Shown: positions 16,814 through 25,568, numbered from the stretch's first letter. The stretch: 64,000 nt of DNA from Streptomyces xylophagus (GCF_000716435.1 NZ_JNWO01000003.1:248001-312000); one strand, 5' to 3'. Notes: generated from the sequence alone by a model not told the origin. A program made the numbers and translations.

Positions 16814-17791
16814 TCAGCGGCGGACCAGCAACACGTCCTCCTCGTGGAGATCGACGGTCACCTCGTATCCGGCAGCGGTCAGGGCCTCGGCGTAACGGAC
16901 CATCTCCACAGCAGAGTTCAGCGCTTCTTGCACACCAGGCTCCTCCGGTTCGTCGGCCTCGCAGAAGTAGACCTCGTACGATTCCCCGTCCTGACCGGCG
17001 CCGACGACGAAACCGTCGTCCCAGCGGTCGTGCTCCCGGAGCCCGGCGAGGCGCAGTGCGTCGCGGATCTCGTCGGCCGGTGTCCTGACGCCGAGGGGAT
17101 CGGGGGTGTGCAGCAGGGAGCGTCCGGCCTCGACCGCCTTCAGGATCGACCTGCTGTCCAGTTCCCGGAAGTCGGGGTCGAGGGCACGGAGTGCCCGGGT
17201 CGACCGCGTACCGAGGCCCGGCAGGATCTGCCCCCGAAGGTCGCAGACATACCCTGCCCAGCCGTTGACCTGGACCGTCGCCGGGTCCGCGACCCGGAGG
17301 AAGTTGCCGGCGACGCCGAGTTCGGCGCGGAGGCCGCCGTGGAACTCGGTCAAGTGCTGGTCGGTCAGCACGACTTCGGCACGGGTGTCGCCCTTGATGA
17401 CGGTGTGCCCGTGGTTGTAGATCCCGGCGAGGGTCTGCGTCACGTCGAGGTCTCCCTCGACCAGGACCTCACTGCCCGCCGTGGCGAGGTTCTTGGCCCG
17501 TACGTCGCCGCGCACCAGGAGGAACGGGCCGAAATCCCACTCCCAGTTGGTGATCCAGTCGGTGACGGTGAGGCCTCCGTCGACGACGACACCCAGGAAC
17601 ATGTCCGGTGACGCCTTCGCCAGCCCGGTCCAGGAATCCAGGTGGGAGAAGTCGAGCGGCAGCTGCTCCAGCGCGGCGTCACCGCTGAAGACGACGACCT
17701 CCGCGTCGGCGTTCGCCCCGAGGTGGAACAACGACCGCACTCCGAAGCGCTCGTCGGCCTCGTCCAACGGGACTGCCCTCATGTGCCGCAC
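16814..17791 (-). CDS. Bactofilin-like (beta-helix) domain protein, partner of LRR paralogue
   Basis: I chose the GTG at 17791 because AAAGGA lies eight bases upstream; an ATG at 17821 (MGEHRERNDD) or 17782 is possible. The first 200 residues contain short glycine-turn repeats (VVDGGLTVTD, LLVRGDVRAKNL, VLVEGDLDV, TVIKGDTRAEVVL) like polymer-forming bactofilin-type beta-helices. The same features in the same order occur in the divergent gene at 17874, so they are paralogues. The last 110 residues are acidic and unlike the partner (EVYFCEADEPEEPG). No signal peptide. The function is unknown. Confidence 0.75.
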   Translation of the reverse strand: MRHMRAVPLDEADERFGVRSLFHLGANADAEVVVFSGDAALEQLPLDFSHLDSWTGLAKASPDMFLGVVVDGGLTVTDWITNWEWDFGPFLLVRGDVRAKNLATAGSEVLVEGDLDVTQTLAGIYNHGHTVIKGDTRAEVVLTDQHLTEFHGGLRAELGVAGNFLRVADPATVQVNGWAGYVCDLRGQILPGLGTRSTRALRALDPDFRELDSRSILKAVEAGRSLLHTPDPLGVRTPADEIRDALRLAGLREHDRWDDGFVVGAGQDGESYEVYFCEADEPEEPGVQEALNSAVEMVRYAEALTAAGYEVTVDLHEEDVLLVRR

Positions 17792-17873
17792 GTCGTCGTT
17801 CCTTTCACGGTGTTCGCCCATGGACGGAACCTACTTGCCCGGGTTGTCGGTGGCACCGCCTACCATCCGGCGC

Positions 17874-19526
17874 ATGACCACGACCACTTCACCGACCGGC
17901 TACCGCGTCATCACCGTGGAAGAGGCCGAAGAGCGCTTCGGTGTCTCCGCCGATGTCAGCCATCCGTACCAGGACTTCGCCGACGAGCAGGAAATACGGC
18001 TCTACGAGGGCGGGTTGACGGTCGCGGGCGGCCTGGAGGCCGAGCCGGACGGCGACTGGGTGCCGTACAACACGATCGTGGACGGCGATCTGACCGTCGG
18101 CGGGGATGTGGAGTGGTGGGATTCCCAGAGCGGCAACTTCCTGCTGGTCACCGGTGATCTGCGGGCTCGCCATGTGCTGCTGTCCGGTTGCCCGAGCGTG
18201 GTCGTGCGGGGCGATGTGAGTATCTCCGGTGTGATCCAGGGCAGTTACGGCGACGACGGTGGTTTCCTCACCGTGGGTGGCCGCACCCGTGCCGAGGCCG
18301 TGATCAGCAGTCTCTACTTCAACATGGACTTCGCCGGGCAGCCGGAGGCACTGCTCATCGCCGACCCGCACCGCACCAGTCACCCCGTCGACTTCACCGA
18401 TGAGGAACTGGACGACCTCGTCCTGCCCGGGCTCCTCGCCAAGGACGAGACCGCCGACGAACGCGCGATCAGCGCCGCGCTGCGGGCGGGACAGCCCGTC
18501 CTGCGCCCCGGCATCCGGCCCAGCCACCTGCTGGCACTGGACGAGCTCGACGCGCTGCTCCCGCGCGCGGCGGAGGTCACCGAGCTCGACCTGTCCGACC
18601 GCAAACTCCGCCGATTCCCCGAGCAGCTCTACGCCTTCACCAACCTGCGCGTGCTGTCCCTCGCGGACAACGACGCCATCGGCGAACTCGGCGAGCGCAT
18701 CGGCGAACTGACCGCCCTGGAGGAACTCGACGTCTCCGGGACGGAGTTGACGGGTCTGCCGGAGTCCGTCGGACGGCTGCGCAACCTGCGTGTCCTGAAC
18801 ATCTCCGGCAACGCCTTCACGACCCTGCCCGAGCAACTCGGCGACCTGCCCCGGCTCGAAGTGCTCCGCGCCGCCCGGCTGACCTGCCCCGTCCCCGAGG
18901 CCATTGCCCGCCTGGTCACCCTGCGCGAACTGGACCTCTCGAACCTCCAACCGGGCGAGTACAACTCCCTGGTCGCCTTCCCGACACCCGTGACGCGGCT
19001 GCCCGCACTGCGCTCCCTCAACCTCTCCCAGGTGTTCCTGGAGACCGTCCCGGACGACCTGTTGGCCCTGACCGCCCTGGAGGAACTGGACCTGCGCGGC
19101 TCCCTGTCCGCCCTGCTGCCGCGTCTGCCCGACCTGGCGAGGCTGCCCCGTCTGCGGGTCCTGCGGCTGAGCGGCAGGACCCCTTGGTCCTTCCAGCCCG
19201 AGCCCGGCCGTGAACTCCTCGCCGGCGTCTGGGAGATCACGACCCTGGAACACCTGGAGATCGACGGCTGGGGCGAGAAGACCCAGGGCGGTCAGGTCGT
19301 GCGCACGGCCTTCACCGCCCTGCCCGACGACGCGTTCGCCCGCATGCCCGGGCTGCGCCGCGTCAACCTGTCCTTCAACGAACTCCGCACCCTCCCCGAA
19401 TCCCTCTTCGCACTACGGCAGTTGGAGGCGGCCGACCTGCGCCACACCGAACTCGACAAGGCGACCGTGGAGCGACTGCGCACCGAATTGGGCATCGAGA
19501 CCACCCCGGTTGTTCAGGGCCGGTAG
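17874..19526 (+). CDS. Bactofilin-like domain fused to leucine-rich repeats (550 aa)
   Basis: It begins MTTTTSPTGYRVITVEEAEE. Residues 1-210 are the beta-helix-like region shared with the divergent neighbour (IVDGDLTVGGDV, FLLVTGDLRARHVLL, VVVRGDVSIS, FLTVGGRTRAEAVI). From about residue 230 there are roughly 12 leucine-rich repeats (ELDLSDRKLRRFPEQLYAFT, NLRVLNISGNAFTTLPEQLG, LRRVNLSFNELRTLPESLFA). No signal peptide or membrane segment, so it is predicted to be cytoplasmic. LRRs normally bind proteins, so the fused part probably recruits a partner. Its last 13 bases overlap the convergent deacetylase gene. Confidence 0.82.
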   Translation: MTTTTSPTGYRVITVEEAEERFGVSADVSHPYQDFADEQEIRLYEGGLTVAGGLEAEPDGDWVPYNTIVDGDLTVGGDVEWWDSQSGNFLLVTGDLRARHVLLSGCPSVVVRGDVSISGVIQGSYGDDGGFLTVGGRTRAEAVISSLYFNMDFAGQPEALLIADPHRTSHPVDFTDEELDDLVLPGLLAKDETADERAISAALRAGQPVLRPGIRPSHLLALDELDALLPRAAEVTELDLSDRKLRRFPEQLYAFTNLRVLSLADNDAIGELGERIGELTALEELDVSGTELTGLPESVGRLRNLRVLNISGNAFTTLPEQLGDLPRLEVLRAARLTCPVPEAIARLVTLRELDLSNLQPGEYNSLVAFPTPVTRLPALRSLNLSQVFLETVPDDLLALTALEELDLRGSLSALLPRLPDLARLPRLRVLRLSGRTPWSFQPEPGRELLAGVWEITTLEHLEIDGWGEKTQGGQVVRTAFTALPDDAFARMPGLRRVNLSFNELRTLPESLFALRQLEAADLRHTELDKATVERLRTELGIETTPVVQGR

Positions 19527-20296
19527 ACCATCCCCGGCCGGGGCTCGGCGGGGGCCAGCAGCTGGGACACCGTGACGATGGTGTAACCGCGCTGCTCAAG
19601 TGCCTTGATGATGCCCGGGACGGCGGGCACGGTCCCCTTGTGCAGGTCGTGCAGGAGGATGATGCCGTCGCGGTGGGTCTGGTCGAGCACCCTCTTGGTG
19701 ATCAGGGCCGAGTCGGTCGTCTCGTAGTCCTTGGCCGTGACGCTCCACAGCACCTGCGCCAGGCCCAACTCCCGGCAGATCTCGGCCACTTTGCGGTTGG
19801 TGCGGCCCTCCGGCGGACGCATCAGGACGGGTCTGGTGCCGGTGATCCTCTCGATGGCGTCCTGTGTGCGGGTCAACTCCTCGCGGGCGTCGGCCGCGTC
19901 GATCCGGGTGAGGACCTTGTGGTTCCAGGTGTGGTTGCCGATCTCGTGTCCCTCGTCGGCGATCCGCCGGATGATCTCCGGGTACTTGGCGATATGGCCC
20001 TTGCCCTGGAGGAAGAACGTCGCGTGCAGATGGTCCCGCTTGAGGATGTCCAGCAGGCGAGGGGTCGTAGGACTGGGGCCGCCGTCGAAGGTGAGGGCGA
20101 CACACTTCGCCCTGCGGCAGTCGACGGCGCCGGCGGCGACCGTTCCGGACGCCTTGTTCCGGGCGGCGCGCGGCGAGGTGTGGTCGTACGTCGTGACCGT
20201 CAGGGCCAGTGTCACAGTCACGGCGAGGGCGGTGATCGCCGTTGCCGCGAGGGCGACGAGCAGCCGCGATCGGCGTATTCGCGCGGAGAAGGGCAT
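19514..20296 (-). CDS. Polysaccharide deacetylase-like (NodB) protein, membrane-anchored
   Basis: The start ATG (MPFSARIRRSRLL) has GAAAGG six bases upstream; 260 residues. One hydrophobic segment (residues 12-35) is an uncleaved anchor or signal peptide, so the enzyme acts outside. NodB motif 1 reads ALTFDGGPSP: the catalytic-base Asp71 is kept, but the usual second, metal-binding Asp is Gly72. Motif 2 is intact (HEIGNHTWNH, His122 and His126), and motif 3 is RPPEGRTN. Family members deacetylate chitin or peptidoglycan sugars; the missing ligand makes metal binding questionable. It is 37 bases downstream of the ABC permease gene, so it may be in that operon. Confidence 0.85.
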   Translation of the reverse strand: MPFSARIRRSRLLVALAATAITALAVTVTLALTVTTYDHTSPRAARNKASGTVAAGAVDCRRAKCVALTFDGGPSPTTPRLLDILKRDHLHATFFLQGKGHIAKYPEIIRRIADEGHEIGNHTWNHKVLTRIDAADAREELTRTQDAIERITGTRPVLMRPPEGRTNRKVAEICRELGLAQVLWSVTAKDYETTDSALITKRVLDQTHRDGIILLHDLHKGTVPAVPGIIKALEQRGYTIVTVSQLLAPAEPRPGMVYRP

Positions 20297-20333
20297 GGGA
20301 GACCTTTCCCTGGGTCGGGTGCGGGGCAGGGGT

Positions 20334-21347
20334 TCAGGACGGGCGGCGGCGGATCCACCAGAAACACAGGCCGGCCAGCCCGGCCGCCAGCAGCAGACAC
20401 AGGCCGGTCTCCGCCCACTGCAGGGGCCACAGGTGGGATGCCGGATGGAACTCCGCCCAGCGGCCCGTCCTGCCGTGCTGGGCAAGGCACTTCGGGTAGT
20501 CGTCGGCCGCGTAGCAGCCGACCAGGTCCGGGACCCGTCGCCCGGTGGCGCCGACCAGCCCCTCGTGGAGCACCCACGCGTTCGAGGGAGCGGCGGAGCC
20601 GGTCGTGCGCTGAACCGTGGCCAGGGTGGTGGGCAGCAGCTGACCCCGGACCGACTCCAGCAGATACAGCGCGCCCGCGCCCAGGACGACGGTCGCGCCC
20701 ATCGCCAGGACGGTACGGCGCAGGATCAGGCCCGCGGTCACGCCGATCAGCAGGGACAGCACGGACAGGCCCACCACCACGGGGCCGATCCCGTCGTACG
20801 GATACCACTGCCACCAGGGAAACCAGGCGCCCAGCAGGGACCCCGCGGGTTGCCACCACCACGTCATCGCGGCGGCGATCGTCCCGCTGATCAGTACCGT
20901 CAGGGCCACGGGGACGAGGAGTTTGGCCGCGAACCAGCGCGTCCGAGTGACGGACTGCGCGCACACGGTCCGGTAAGTGCCGGACTCCCACTCCTGTGCC
21001 AGCTGCGGGCCGCCGAGGAAGATGCCGAAGACCAACGGCAGCGCCAGCATGGCCTGGAGGGGCCTGCGCATCGGGAACTGGTAGGTCTGCGTGAAGGAGT
21101 TGAGCTTGTGGGAGCAGTCCCCGGCCGGGACGGTGGTGCCCCGGCAGGCGTCGAGATGTCCCTGGGCGATGGCGGTCGTCATCTCCTGGTGCCGCACGAT
21201 CGCGTACACCGCGACAACGGCCGCGACGCCGAGGCCGATCCAGAACGCCAGCCGGTTCTGCCGCCAGACCAGCCAGGTCAGCCCGCGCAGTCGTGGTCGC
21301 CAACTGGTCCGGGCCGAGGGGCGGTTGGAGATCAGGGCGCCGCTCAC
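20334..21347 (-). CDS. ABC-2-type transporter permease (337 aa)
   Basis: The GTG start overlaps the TGA of the ATPase gene (GTGA), so translation is coupled. The protein has about six hydrophobic segments and a large extracytoplasmic loop between TM1 and TM2 with two Cys (LDACRGTTVPAGDCSHKLNS). This is typical of Streptomyces ABC-2 exporters paired with a YxlF/BcrA-type ATPase. The exported substrate is unknown. The adjacent divergent two-component system probably controls it. Confidence 0.87.
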   Translation of the reverse strand: MSGALISNRPSARTSWRPRLRGLTWLVWRQNRLAFWIGLGVAAVVAVYAIVRHQEMTTAIAQGHLDACRGTTVPAGDCSHKLNSFTQTYQFPMRRPLQAMLALPLVFGIFLGGPQLAQEWESGTYRTVCAQSVTRTRWFAAKLLVPVALTVLISGTIAAAMTWWWQPAGSLLGAWFPWWQWYPYDGIGPVVVGLSVLSLLIGVTAGLILRRTVLAMGATVVLGAGALYLLESVRGQLLPTTLATVQRTTGSAAPSNAWVLHEGLVGATGRRVPDLVGCYAADDYPKCLAQHGRTGRWAEFHPASHLWPLQWAETGLCLLLAAGLAGLCFWWIRRRPS

Positions 21348-22288
21348 ACCATCACCTCGTGGTGCGCGCCGGGACGTGCGGCGGAGGTGATCAGAGGGGG
21401 CACGTCGTCCGTCCGCAGATGGGCCAGGAGCAGTTCCTCCAGGCTCGGCAGGACCGGCTCGGCGTCTGCCGGAAGCGGGCCCTGGGGGCGGATCAGTGCC
21501 GTGGTGCGGCCGCCCGCGCTGCGGGTGTCGACGGTCAACTGGCCGGGCAGGCCTGCCAGTCGGTGGGCCTGGGCATCGGGGGCGGAGACGGTCCGGTGGG
21601 CGCCGATCAGTTCGGCGACATCGCCGGCCAGTCTGACCTTGCCGCCGCCGATCAGCACCAGGAAGTCGCAGACGCCGTCGAGTTCGGAGACCAGGTGGGA
21701 GGACATCACGACGGTCGCACCGTGCTGGGCGGCCTCGGCCATCAGCGTGTCCATCATCTGTCGCCGGACCAGCGGGTCCAGGTCGGCCATCGGTTCGTCC
21801 AGGAGCAGCAGCCGTGGCCGCTTCCCCAGGGCCAGGGCGAAGGCGACCCGGGTGCGCTGACCGCCGGACAGGGTACCGACTCTGGCGTCCATCGGGATGT
21901 CTCCGGCCGCGACGATGCGTTCGGCGGTCTCCTGGTGCCAGGTCGGATTCAGCTCACGGCCGATGCGCAGCGTGTCGGACACCCGGAAGCGCGGATAGAG
22001 CGCCTTCTCCTGGCTGAGGAAGGCGGTGTGCCGGCGGGCCTCCGCGGACCGGGCCGGGTGCCCGCCCAGCCGGACGGTGCCGGTGCTCGGTTCCGACAGG
22101 CCGGCGGTCAGCGACAGCAGGGTCGTCTTGCCGGCGCCGTTCGGACCGACCAGCGCGCAGATCCGCCCGGCCGGCAGCCGGAACGTGCAGTCCCGCAGAG
22201 CCCAGCCACGCCGGTACCGCCTGCCGAGGCCGACCGCCTCCAGCGCCGGGCTCTCTCGTGGATCGGTGAGATCGGTTCTTTCGGTCAT
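21344..22288 (-). CDS. ABC transporter ATP-binding protein (314 aa)
   Basis: All nucleotide-binding motifs are intact: Walker A GPNGAGKTTLL, signature LSGGQRTRVA, Walker B LLLLDEPMADLD and the switch His in VMSSHLVSEL. The C-terminal 80 residues are a regulatory extension found in DrrA/BcrA-type ATPases. It pairs with the overlapping permease. It is divergent from the sensor kinase gene across 134 bp that carry three CCAAAGTC repeats, the likely response-regulator sites. Confidence 0.93.
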   Translation of the reverse strand: MTERTDLTDPRESPALEAVGLGRRYRRGWALRDCTFRLPAGRICALVGPNGAGKTTLLSLTAGLSEPSTGTVRLGGHPARSAEARRHTAFLSQEKALYPRFRVSDTLRIGRELNPTWHQETAERIVAAGDIPMDARVGTLSGGQRTRVAFALALGKRPRLLLLDEPMADLDPLVRRQMMDTLMAEAAQHGATVVMSSHLVSELDGVCDFLVLIGGGKVRLAGDVAELIGAHRTVSAPDAQAHRLAGLPGQLTVDTRSAGGRTTALIRPQGPLPADAEPVLPSLEELLLAHLRTDDVPPLITSAARPGAHHEVMV

Positions 22289-22328
22289 GCCGGAACGCTA
22301 GAAGCGCCGGTCCACGGCCGGCTTCGGC

Positions 22329-22414
22329 CCAAAGTCGGTACTCGCGTCTCCCCGTACCGACCAAAGTCTCTAGACCAAAGTCTGTGGGGCTCCCGTCTGC
22401 GACCGCTCTACATT
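22329..22414. promoter_or_regulatory. Divergent control region with CCAAAGTC repeats
   Basis: CCAAAGTC occurs three times in the same orientation at 22329, 22361 and 22375. The first two are bracketed by a 7-bp inverted repeat, TCGGTAC...GTACCGA. A -10-like TACATT (22409-22414) lies eight bases before the kinase GTG at 22423, with no visible ribosome site. This suggests a leaderless kinase transcript. The repeats are good candidates for the NarL-type regulator encoded at 23613. Confidence 0.6.
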
Positions 22415-22422
22415 TGTCGCTT

Positions 22423-23616
22423 GTGAGCGGTTACCGGCGTGAGAAGACGATCGACCTCGGCATGGTGGTGCTGGCCCTTGTGCTGTCGGCCGCCCTCTCC
22501 CTGGTCCAGATCAGGGGCGATCTGGCGCTGAGCCCTGGACTGGGTTCCGGCACCTGGCCGTTCGACCGGCTGAGCTTCACGTCGCCGCTGCTGCTCGGTT
22601 TCACCTGGGCGGTGAACCCGGTCTCCCTGGTCGCCATCGGGATGCTGTGGTGGCGCAGGCGATGGCCGACCGCTGTCGCCGTCGTGGCGATAGGGGCCGC
22701 GATGATCACTCCGGCTGTGGTGCCGTTGATCGTGGCGCTCTTCACGGTCGCCGTCCTCAGGCCCCCGCGCACCCTCCTCACCGTCGCACTGCTGGCACTG
22801 CTGCCGATCCCGGTCCACTTCCTGACCAGTCCCTACGTCTCCGGGGTGCCGATCGCCAACACGGTGATCCTCACGGTCCTGATCGCCGCCGCGATCGGCT
22901 GGGGTCTGTTCGTCCGCTCCCTGAGCGAGCGCACCGAACGGGCCGAGGCGGAGGCGGTGTTGCGGGCCCAGCGCGCCCAGCGCGAGGCTCGGGAGGACAT
23001 CGCGCGGGAGATGCACGATGTGCTGGCGCACCGGCTGTCGCTGCTGAGCGTCCACGCGGGTGCGCTGGAGTTCAACGCGGGCGCGTCCCCGCAGGAGACC
23101 ACCCGTGCCGCCGCCGTGATCAGGGAGAGCTCGCACCAGGCGCTGGAAGATCTTCAGGTGGTGCTCCAGGTACTGCGGTCGCCGGACGGGAGTCCGGGCG
23201 CGGACGGTAGCACCCGCCCCGCGCAGACCGGTCTCGCCGAGGTGCCCGACCTGGTCAGGGAGTCGCAGGACGTCGGTATGAAGGTCGACCTCGACATGCG
23301 CGGCGTCGGACCGGGCGGTCCGACGGGCATCGCCGGGCTCGCGGCCTACCGGATCGTCCAGGAAGGACTCACGAACGCCAGAAAGCACGCCCCCGGTGCG
23401 CCGGTCAGGATCACGGCGGAGGGCGGCCCCGGCGACGGGCTCACCCTGGAGCTGGCCAATCCGGCCGGACGAGGTGCCGTGCGCGACGGCATACCGGGGG
23501 CCGGGCAAGGGTTGATCGGCATCGAGGAGCGGGTCGCGCTGGCGGGCGGCACATTCCGTCACGGCAGGGCCGGAGCGGATTACGTGCTCCGGGCCTGGCT
23601 ACCCTGGCCGGCATGA
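22423..23616 (+). CDS. NarL-type two-component sensor histidine kinase (397 aa)
   Basis: The start is GTG (MSGYRREKTIDLG). Residues about 8-155 hold four to five transmembrane segments. A coiled linker leads into the HisKA_3 box REDIAREMHDVLAHRLSLLS, whose His is the phosphorylation site. The HATPase has N-box EGLTNARKHAPG and GxG boxes GAGQGLIGIEER. It acts in the membrane with the overlapping response regulator. Because the ABC exporter is divergent, the pair probably senses an exported or envelope-active compound; that is inference. Confidence 0.92.
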   Translation: MSGYRREKTIDLGMVVLALVLSAALSLVQIRGDLALSPGLGSGTWPFDRLSFTSPLLLGFTWAVNPVSLVAIGMLWWRRRWPTAVAVVAIGAAMITPAVVPLIVALFTVAVLRPPRTLLTVALLALLPIPVHFLTSPYVSGVPIANTVILTVLIAAAIGWGLFVRSLSERTERAEAEAVLRAQRAQREAREDIAREMHDVLAHRLSLLSVHAGALEFNAGASPQETTRAAAVIRESSHQALEDLQVVLQVLRSPDGSPGADGSTRPAQTGLAEVPDLVRESQDVGMKVDLDMRGVGPGGPTGIAGLAAYRIVQEGLTNARKHAPGAPVRITAEGGPGDGLTLELANPAGRGAVRDGIPGAGQGLIGIEERVALAGGTFRHGRAGADYVLRAWLPWPA

Positions 23617-24275
23617 TCCGTGTGCTCCTCGTCGACGACGACCCGCTGGTCCGCTCAGGACTCCGGCTGATGCTCAGCGGCGCCGACGACATCGAGGTCG
23701 TGGCCGAGGCCGCGGACGGCGGCGACGTTCTCGCCCTGGTCGAGGAGCACGCCCCCGACCTGGTGCTGATGGACATCCGCATGCCCGGCGTGGACGGCCT
23801 CAAGGCGACCGAACTGCTCCGCGCCCGCCCCGGCGCCCCGGCCGTCGTGATGCTGACGACCTTCAAGGACGACGAACAGGTCCTCGGCGCGCTGCGCGCG
23901 GGCGCGGCCGGTTTCCTCCTCAAGCACACCCCGCCCGCCGAGATCGTCGCGGCGGTCCGCAGGGTGAAGGCGGGCGAGCCGGTGCTCTCCCCCGCGGTGA
24001 CCGAGCAGCTCATCGCCCGGGTCACCCAGGGCGACGGAACGACCCCGCGCCGACCGGAGGCCGCCGAAGCACGCGTCCGGCTCGACCGGCTGGGCGACCG
24101 GGAGCGCGAAGTCGCCGTAGCCGTGGGGCAGGGCAGGACCAACGCGGAGATCGCGGCCGAGCTGTACATGAGCGTGGCCACCGTCAAGGCCCATGTCTCC
24201 CACATCCTCACCAAGCTGGAACACACCAACCGCGTCCAGATCGCCCTGACCGTGCACTACGCGGGGCTGGTCTGA
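23613..24275 (+). CDS. NarL/FixJ response regulator (220 aa)
   Basis: The ATG overlaps the kinase stop (ATGA). The receiver domain has the acidic pair LLVDDDP, phospho-acceptor Asp in LVLMDIRMPGVDG, and conserved Thr and Lys in VVMLTTFKDDE and FLLKHTPP. The C-terminal LuxR HTH is LGDREREVAVAVGQGRTNAE with IAAELYMSVATVKAHVSHIL. Its probable targets are the ABC genes and its own operon through the CCAAAGTC repeats. Confidence 0.94.
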   Translation: MIRVLLVDDDPLVRSGLRLMLSGADDIEVVAEAADGGDVLALVEEHAPDLVLMDIRMPGVDGLKATELLRARPGAPAVVMLTTFKDDEQVLGALRAGAAGFLLKHTPPAEIVAAVRRVKAGEPVLSPAVTEQLIARVTQGDGTTPRRPEAAEARVRLDRLGDREREVAVAVGQGRTNAEIAAELYMSVATVKAHVSHILTKLEHTNRVQIALTVHYAGLV

Positions 24276-24302
24276 CCCTCCCTCCACGGACGGATACGAG
24301 AC

Positions 24303-24779
24303 GTGCCGCACACCCCTCTCCCCCACGGCTCCTGGACCTCACCGATCACAGCGGACCTGGCCTCGCGCGGAATGACCGCGGGCCAGATCGCGGCACCGTC
24401 CTGTGTCGGCTTCCAGGGCGAGGAGTTGTGGTGGATCGAGCCCCGCCCGCAGGAAGGCGGACGCTCCGCCCTCGTACGCAAGCGCCCGGATGCCGCAGCC
24501 GAGACCGTGCTGCCGGAGCCCTGAAACATCCGCAGCCGCGTCATCGAGTACGGCGGACGCCCCTGGGCGACGGCAGCCGACGACCACGGTGTGCTGGTGG
24601 CGATCGTCCAACTCCCGGACCAACGGCTGTACTTGTACCGACCGGACGTCGAAGGGTCCGCGCCACAGCCGCTCACACCGCTTTCCTCCGTCGGCGGCGG
24701 ACTGCGCTGGGCGGAGCCGGAGATCGGCCTGGTGCGCGGCACGGTCCGTTGCGTAGTGGAGGAGTTCACCGGCGAATAA
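24303..24779 (+). pseudogene. Truncated S9-family (prolyl oligopeptidase-like) peptidase
   Basis: The GTG-started frame gives the typical N-terminus of Streptomyces S9 peptidases (MPHTPLPHGSWTSPITADLA, CVGFQGEELWWIEPRP). It is broken twice. A TGA at 24522-24524 replaces what should be the Trp of the EPWNIRSRVIEYGG segment. After resuming in the same frame (NIRSRVIEYGGRPWAT, DQRLYLYRPD, PLSSVGGGLRWAEPEI) it ends at TAA after CVVEEFTGE. About 160 of an expected 600-650 residues remain. The beta-propeller part and the whole catalytic domain are missing. It abuts a TetR remnant on the other strand. Confidence 0.8.
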
Positions 24780-24782
24780 CGC

Positions 24783-24967
24783 GCCGTGAGTCCCGCGACC
24801 GCGGTGTCGAGGGAGCGTTCCAGGGCGGTCGGCCGCCGATGGACGTGGGCCAGCGTGGCGCCGCCCTGGAGCGCGGCCGGGAGCAGGCGCCCCGGGTCCT
24901 CGGGATCGGCGTCGGAGCGCACCCGGCCCTCGGCACGGGCGCGCGACACCAGGTGGGCGAGGCTCAC
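24783..24967 (-). pseudogene. C-terminal remnant of a TetR-family regulator
   Basis: The frame reads MSLAHLVSRARAEGRVRSDA, DPEDPGRLLPAALQGGATLA and ALERSLDTAVAGL, which is the C-terminal ligand-domain end of a TetR regulator (acid-rich 'R.D..PED' helix, then terminal dimer helix). No DNA-binding half is present, and the frame continues without a stop into the antisense of the peptidase remnant. It lies 13 bases downstream of an intact TetR gene. This looks like debris from a deletion joining two loci. Confidence 0.6.
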
Positions 24968-24980
24968 CGGCCCGGCGGCT

Positions 24981-25568
24981 TCAGGCTGCCGGAGAATCCG
25001 TAACGGCCTTCCTGGTGGCCTGAAGTACCGCGTCGAGGACGCTCTTGGCCTGTTCGCCGGCAGGTAGTGCGCGTGCGAGAGTGACCGCGCCCACCATCGC
25101 GGCGACCATGGCCCAGGCCCGCTCCTCCCGCTCTTCCGCCGTGCCCTGCATGGCGGGGGCGAGGAGCGCGACCACGTCGAGTACGCGGCGCTGGTAGGCC
25201 TCGCGGACGGAGTCTCCCGCCCGGGACACGTCCGCGCTCAGCGCCGGCATGACGCAGCCGTGGGCGACGTCCTCGCGGTGGTCGTCGCTGAGGTAGACGC
25301 CGAGGAACTCGACGAGCCTGCGCCGCCGTTCGGCCGGGTCGGGGTCGTCGACGACGGTGAACTCGGCGCCGAGCTGCGCGTCCACGACCTGCTCGAGGAA
25401 CGCCTCCTTGCTGCCGAAGTGCGAGTAGAGGGCGCCCGAGGTGACCTGGGCGGAGGCGGCGAGACCGTCGACCCCCACGCCCTGGAATCCCTTCTCCTTC
25501 AGCGTGTGCGCCGCCGTGGCCAGGATCGCCGCCCTGGCCTGCTTCTTGTGGTCCTTCGGGTACCGCAT
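24981..25568 (-). CDS. TetR/AcrR-family repressor (195 aa)
   Basis: The chosen ATG (MRYPKDHKKQARAAIL) has GAGGG upstream; a frame-open ATG at 25622 would overlap the operator side and lacks a ribosome site. The HTH is GVDGLAASAQVTSGALYSHF, followed by a normal ligand domain. It is divergent from an alpha/beta hydrolase, with a strong palindrome between them. It likely represses both itself and the hydrolase. Confidence 0.9.
   Translation of the reverse strand: MRYPKDHKKQARAAILATAAHTLKEKGFQGVGVDGLAASAQVTSGALYSHFGSKEAFLEQVVDAQLGAEFTVVDDPDPAERRRRLVEFLGVYLSDDHREDVAHGCVMPALSADVSRAGDSVREAYQRRVLDVVALLAPAMQGTAEEREERAWAMVAAMVGAVTLARALPAGEQAKSVLDAVLQATRKAVTDSPAA

Noticed and set aside
14141..17611. 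Very long plus-strand open frame of 1156 codons
   Set aside because: It lies antisense to the GvpU-like, sigma, DUF1206 and bactofilin-like genes, and its translation is low-complexity Gly/Arg/Val/Asp. It is a GC-bias shadow.
24522..24524. TGA inside the S9 peptidase frame as possible recoding
   Set aside because: The position aligns with Trp in homologues, no recoding hairpin is visible, and the gene is also truncated 250 bases later, so decay is simpler.
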